10,007 nt of DNA from an uncultured Lacinutrix sp. (GTDB taxonomy: Bacteria; Bacteroidota; Bacteroidia; Flavobacteriales; Flavobacteriaceae). The position numbers and the translations under genes were made by a program. The stretch's first letter is position 1. Every line of letters starts with the position of its first letter. The stretch covers positions 1 to 10,007 of the forward strand of contig CALGIH010000107.1 of NCBI GenBank assembly GCA_937916035.1, given 5' to 3'. Positions 7,457 to 10,007 of the stretch are shown here, piece by piece. The notes below the pieces were generated by a model that was given only the letters and a program-made list of their open reading frames with translations, was not told the DNA's origin and searched no databases.

Positions 7457-7654
7457 ATGAAAGCCGTCGAAATATTTATGATTCGTAACACGTTTGCACG
7501 TAATCGCTCAGAAAAAATCAGGCAAGAAGCTGAAGATTTGGTAAACGAAAAACATTACCAAGGATACAGATTAGTTAATGTTGATTTTGATGTAGCCGAT
7601 AATACAGGTTATATTTACGCATTTATAACCATGAAACGACCTAATACTTATTAA
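7457..7654 (+). CDS. Small conserved-looking protein of unknown function, 65 aa
   Basis: Not recognised. It lies 9 nt after the activator's stop in the same direction, and its codons are as AT-rich as those of its neighbours. A charged helix-like first half (about 14-32, RNRSEKIRQEAEDLVNEKHY) is followed by two likely beta strands, GYRLVNVDFDVADN (36-49) and TGYIYAFITMKRP (50-62). The pattern helix, G-Y/W-x-L-V strand, strand ending in K-R is faintly like DUF4177-type small proteins, but the match is too weak for a name. Either M1 (7457) or M8 (7478, MIRNTFARN) could be the start; M1 is preferred for the tight spacing. No signal peptide or membrane segment, so probably cytoplasmic. Retention inside a compact operon suggests a real gene. 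Confidence 0.65.
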   Translation: MKAVEIFMIRNTFARNRSEKIRQEAEDLVNEKHYQGYRLVNVDFDVADNTGYIYAFITMKRPNTY

Positions 7655-7655
7655 T

Positions 7656-7682
7656 TGTAATTCCTGTGTAGACAGGGATCTT
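7656..7682. repeat. REP-like hairpin, copy C (before lptE)
   Basis: TGTAATTCC leads into arms ATTCCTGT (7660-7667) and ACAGGGAT (7672-7679) around loop GTAG, then CTT. Seven Watson-Crick pairs and one G-T wobble. It starts directly after the 65-aa gene's stop and ends about 14 nt before lptE, in the same orientation as copy D after groES. Confidence 0.7.
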
Positions 7683-7696
7683 ATGATGTAAACAAA

Positions 7697-8203
7697 ATGC
7701 AAAAAATAAAATATACACTTTTATCATTAGTACTAATAACAACAACTCAAAGCTGTTGGAAATACTCTTTTACAGGTGTTAGCGATTTAAAAGCTGAAAC
7801 ATTTCAAGTTAATTATTTTCAAAATAATTCTGCCTTAATTGAGCCTGGTTTAGAAAGAGATTTCACCATTGCTTTACAAGATTTACTAACGAATCAAACA
7901 AGTTTAGGTTTAGTTACATCCAATGGTGATTTGGTTTATGAAGGTGAAATCTCAGAGTATAGAATTTCTCCTACTACTGCCACCTCTGATAATAGAGCAG
8001 CACAAAACCGATTAACGATTTCGGTTCAAGTACGATTCTATGACAAAAATGATCCAGAAGCTGAGCTAGACCAAAGATTTTCATTCTTCTATGATTACCC
8101 TGGGAGTTCTCAATTAGTAGGAAGTCAAAAAACTGCAGCACATGAAGAAATTTTTGAACGTATCACACAAGATATCTTTAACGCTACATTAGCTAAATGG
8201 TAA
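7697..8203 (+). CDS. lptE: LptE family lipoprotein, LPS-assembly (Bacteroidota type)
   Basis: LptE is an outer-membrane lipoprotein that plugs the LptD barrel and helps insert lipopolysaccharide into the outer leaflet. The 168-aa protein starts with a lipoprotein signal peptide: basic MQKIKYT, a hydrophobic stretch to residue 17, and the putative lipidated C20 in TTTQSC. The box is loose compared with the E. coli LxGC rule, which is usual in this phylum. The mature part contains the family's opening pattern YSFTGVSD (23-30), then NYFQNNSALIEPGLERDFT, YEGEISEYRISPT (81-93) and NRLTISVQVRFYD (104-116), a mixed alpha/beta fold matching the Bacteroidota LptE family. The C-terminal helix ends in LAKW. 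The downstream gene begins 4 nt after the stop, so the two are translationally close. LptD is not in the window. Confidence 0.92.
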   Translation: MQKIKYTLLSLVLITTTQSCWKYSFTGVSDLKAETFQVNYFQNNSALIEPGLERDFTIALQDLLTNQTSLGLVTSNGDLVYEGEISEYRISPTTATSDNRAAQNRLTISVQVRFYDKNDPEAELDQRFSFFYDYPGSSQLVGSQKTAAHEEIFERITQDIFNATLAKW

Positions 8204-8207
8204 TTTA

Positions 8208-9107
8208 ATGAACACAATAGAATTTACATATTTACTTAAGCATCCAGCAAATTTTAGCTCTGAGCAAATAAGTGATGTTAATTCTATAATCAATGAATTT
8301 CCTTATTTTCAGTCCGCAAGAGCTATGTATCTCAAAGGACTGAAGGATAAGGGCAGTTTTAAATACAATCAAGAATTAAAAACAACTGCTGCTTATACTA
8401 CAGATAGGAGTATTCTATTCGATTTTATTACCTCTAAAGCCTTCTTGCAAAATGAAATCTCTGAACAAATTCAGCAAAATACTGAACATTTAAAACGTAT
8501 TGTAGTGACTGATGTTGAAGATATCTCAGTTAAAAAAAGTGTCATTATTGATGATGCCTTAAAACAACATATTAGAGATACAGAAGCAACTCTTGACCCA
8601 AAACTTTTTGAAGCAAAGAATGTTCTAATTAAAAATTTCAAAGAACCAATCATTACTGTTGACACCTCAACACCAATAGAAAAAACTGCTGAAGAAAAAT
8701 TAGAGCTTGGCAAACCACTAGATTTTGACAAGAATGAAGTGCATTCATTTTCAGAGTGGTTAAAAATAACTAGCTTCAAACCAATTATACGAGAGGATGA
8801 AGTTGAAGAAAATCATAAGACTATAACACAACGCTCACTTGAAGAAAAGTTAAATCTGATAGATAAATTTATAGAAACAAAACCAAAAATAAAACCCATT
8901 AAACAGGAAGGCCAAATTATAAACCTTGCAATTACCAGTAACACTCAGCCTGAATCATTAATGACAGAGACTTTAGCGCGAATTTATTTAGAGCAAAAAC
9001 AATATGAAAAAGCAATTCAATCTTATAAAATATTAAGCTTGAAATATCCAGAAAAAAGTGGTTCCTTTGCAGACCAAATTCGAGCAATAAAAGAAATACA
9101 AGAATAA
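8208..9107 (+). CDS. Conserved hypothetical protein with C-terminal TPR-like hairpin, 299 aa
   Basis: No function is recognised. The N-terminal ~85 residues look helical (MNTIEFTYLLKHPANFSSEQ, then FPYFQSARAMYLKGLK), followed by a long charged, probably flexible middle (about 90-230). Within it is the short motif HSFSEWLKITSFKPI (179-193), which I associate with uncharacterised Bacteroidota proteins, and LIDKFIETKPKIKP (217-230). The C-terminus (252-285) reads as one tetratricopeptide-like helix pair, LARIYLEQKQYEKAIQSYKIL, suggesting a protein-contact surface. There is no signal peptide or membrane span, so cytoplasmic is most likely. It starts 4 nt after lptE and ends 12 nt before secG, so it is embedded between two envelope-biogenesis genes. 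That position is suggestive of an envelope link but proves nothing. Confidence 0.9.
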   Translation: MNTIEFTYLLKHPANFSSEQISDVNSIINEFPYFQSARAMYLKGLKDKGSFKYNQELKTTAAYTTDRSILFDFITSKAFLQNEISEQIQQNTEHLKRIVVTDVEDISVKKSVIIDDALKQHIRDTEATLDPKLFEAKNVLIKNFKEPIITVDTSTPIEKTAEEKLELGKPLDFDKNEVHSFSEWLKITSFKPIIREDEVEENHKTITQRSLEEKLNLIDKFIETKPKIKPIKQEGQIINLAITSNTQPESLMTETLARIYLEQKQYEKAIQSYKILSLKYPEKSGSFADQIRAIKEIQE

Positions 9108-9119
9108 AACTATAATATT

Positions 9120-9488
9120 ATGAGTACGTTTTCAATTTTTTTAATTCTTATCGTAATTGTAGCCTTCTTACTAATAGTAGTAGTGATGGTTCAAAACCCT
9201 AAAGGAGGAGGCCTAGCATCAACATTTGGTGGTGGTGGTTCACAACAAATGGGTGGCGTTAAGAAAACAACCGATTTTTTAGATAAAAGTACTTGGGCTT
9301 TGGCTACTTTACTTTTAGTATTAATCTTATTTTCTAATGTAGCTATTCCAGGAGCTGGAGGTGATGCTGAATCAAAAGCTTTAGATACTGACACTACAGA
9401 ACAAACTATTCCTTTAGAAAACAACAATGCAACTCCAATCAATACAACAACTGAAACTAATCCAGTTGTAAATGATAGTAATCAATAA
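9120..9488 (+). CDS. secG: Preprotein translocase subunit SecG
   Basis: SecG is a small subunit of the SecYEG channel in the inner membrane and assists SecA-driven export. The 122-aa protein shows the family layout: first membrane helix 4-24 (FSIFLILIVIVAFLLIVVVM), then the diagnostic QNPKGGGL (25-32) and the Gly-rich STFGGGGSQQMGG cytoplasmic loop, and a second helix at about 57-76. A hydrophilic Thr/Asn/Glu-rich tail (80-122) is low-complexity and variable in this group. Last gene of the run: a strong terminator stem starts 15 nt after the stop. Confidence 0.96.
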   Translation: MSTFSIFLILIVIVAFLLIVVVMVQNPKGGGLASTFGGGGSQQMGGVKKTTDFLDKSTWALATLLLVLILFSNVAIPGAGGDAESKALDTDTTEQTIPLENNNATPINTTTETNPVVNDSNQ

Positions 9489-9503
9489 TAGTTGCAATCA
9501 ATT

Positions 9504-9540
9504 AACAAAAATGCCAACGTTAAACGTTGGCATTTTTGTT
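9504..9540 (+). terminator. Rho-independent terminator after secG
   Basis: A perfect 17-bp inverted repeat, 9504-9520 against 9524-9540, with a 3-nt loop. The core ATGCCAACGT / ACGTTGGCAT is flanked by A-run and T-run (TTTTTGTTTATA), so it can terminate in either direction. It separates the miaB-to-secG run from groES. Confidence 0.93.
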
Positions 9541-9563
9541 TATAATCATTTCCTAATGAAATT

Positions 9564-9596
9564 TTGTCAGTTGTAAAATCGTGGCATAATTTTAGA
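9564..9596 (+). promoter_or_regulatory. Candidate groES promoter region (two overlapping readings)
   Basis: After the terminator, TTG (9564-9566) and TAATTTTA (9587-9594), 20 nt apart, fit the Bacteroidota -33/-7 promoter with one mismatch in the -7 box. The same bases also read as a weak sigma-54 site: TGGCATA at 9582-9588 matches the -24 half fully, but the -12 half is TAGA instead of TTGC. No CIRCE-type repeat was seen in the 105-nt gap. The leader to ATG 9648 would be about 45-50 nt and is AT-rich. Confidence 0.45.
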
Positions 9597-9647
9597 ACAA
9601 TACTTTAACGTTAATTAATTTTTAATAATCAAAAAAGACATATACAA

Positions 9648-9923
9648 ATGGGCTTAAATATTAAACCATTAGCAGACAGAGTTGTTATTGAACCTGCTGC
9701 AGCTGAAACTAAAACGGCTTCAGGAATTATTATTCCAGACAATGCAAAGGAAAAACCTCAACAAGGAAAAGTTATGGCCGTTGGAAAAGGCACTAAAGAT
9801 GAATCAATGACTGTGAAAGTTGGAGATAAAGTTCTTTATGGCAAATACTCAGGAACTGAACTTAAGCTTGAAGGAAAAGACTATTTAATCATGCGAGAAA
9901 GTGATATTCTTGCAATTGTTTAA
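9648..9923 (+). CDS. groES: Co-chaperonin GroES (Hsp10)
   Basis: GroES forms a seven-subunit lid on GroEL and controls ATP-dependent folding in the cytoplasm. The 91-aa protein is slightly shorter than the ~97-aa E. coli form and complete: [12 protein letters not shown] (5-16), the mobile loop around 17-34 with the GroEL-contact SGIIIPDNA (25-33), [10 protein letters not shown] (39-48), and [18 protein letters not shown] (59-76) before the final strand [13 protein letters not shown]. It is preceded by a terminator and its own promoter, so it opens a new transcription unit. groEL is expected immediately downstream but would begin beyond base 10007; the visible 84 nt after the stop contain only two REP-like hairpins. 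Confidence 0.97.
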   Translation: MGLNIKPLADRVVIEPAAAETKTASGIIIPDNAKEKPQQGKVMAVGKGTKDESMTVKVGDKVLYGKYSGTELKLEGKDYLIMRESDILAIV

Positions 9924-9925
9924 AC

Positions 9926-9950
9926 TGTCATTCCTACATAGGTAGGAATC
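9926..9950. repeat. REP-like hairpin, copy D (after groES)
   Basis: TGTCATTCC...GGAATC frame with perfect 8-base arms ATTCCTAC (9930-9937) and GTAGGAAT (9942-9949) around loop ATAG. It begins 2 nt after the groES stop. Forward orientation, like copy C. Confidence 0.8.
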
Positions 9951-9976
9951 CATAAAACAAACAACTAATTTCAATT

Positions 9977-10006
9977 AAAAAGATTCTCTCCTTCGAGGGA
10001 ATGACA
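9977..10006. repeat. REP-like hairpin, copy E (inverted relative to D)
   Basis: AAAAAG precedes arms ATTCTCTC (9983-9990) and GAGGGAAT (9995-10002) around loop CTTC, followed by GACA. On the minus strand this is the TGTCATTCC...GAATCTTTTT frame, so copies D and E face each other. TGTCATTCC (9926-9934) can pair with GGAATGACA (9998-10006), allowing one large cruciform as an alternative to two small hairpins. Confidence 0.78.
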
Positions 10007-10007
10007 A

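Noticed and set aside
7683..7691. Two-codon upstream ORF (ATGATGTAA) ending 5 nt before the lptE ATG
   Set aside because: Could affect initiation, but such a short motif is common by chance in AT-rich sequence and nothing else supports it.
8471..8779. Minus-strand 102-aa ORF inside the TPR-like protein gene
   Set aside because: Antisense shadow: Ser/Phe-rich composition, no promoter, entirely within a better-supported gene.
9191..9442. Minus-strand 83-aa ORF opposite secG
   Set aside because: Its Pro-rich end is only the complement of the Gly codons of SecG; no independent support.
4626..10006. The five hairpins as a CRISPR array
   Set aside because: Spacing is irregular (tens of bases to over 2 kb), genes lie between them, and orientation varies; no direct repeat-spacer pattern.

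Overview
The window comes from a Bacteroidota chromosome, most likely family Flavobacteriaceae. The evidence is the low-GC sequence, promoters of the TAnnTTTG type rather than TATAAT, a lysine-tailed TopA without zinc fingers, the Bacteroidota form of the LptE lipoprotein, and the gene order miaB / sigma-54 activator / lptE / TPR-like protein / secG / groES. The genus cannot be fixed from the sequence alone.

Left half (1-4495, minus strand): a four-to-six-helix membrane protein of unknown function (3746-4495), then topA (1124-3628), then an arginase-fold protein (start 1117, running off the left edge). TopA and the arginase-fold gene are 6 nt apart and are very probably co-transcribed. The arginase-fold protein keeps the ureohydrolase layout, but three of the six expected metal ligands are replaced, so it looks like a pseudoenzyme although databases tend to call such proteins formimidoylglutamase. 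Divergent promoters lie in the 4496-4649 gap.

Right half (4586-10007, plus strand): a compact gene run of miaB (tRNA methylthiotransferase, best start 4650), a sigma-54 activator with no N-terminal sensing domain, a small unrecognised 65-aa protein, lptE (outer-membrane LPS assembly lipoprotein), a 299-aa protein with one C-terminal TPR-like hairpin, and secG. It closes with a perfect 17-bp stem terminator at 9504-9540. groES then starts a new unit under its own promoter; groEL is expected just past the right edge but is not visible. LptE and SecG both serve envelope biogenesis, while miaB and the regulator seem to be positional companions.

The main structure not explained by genes is a family of five short hairpins scattered between the plus-strand genes (4626, 6168, 7660, 9930, 9983). 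They share a TGTCATTCC...GGAATCTTTTT frame, always have a 4-nt loop, and show compensatory base changes in the stem: a REP-like dispersed palindrome family. Two copies lie head to head after groES, as in a BIME. No tRNA, rRNA, CRISPR, insertion sequence or gene-free stretch over 300 bases was seen.
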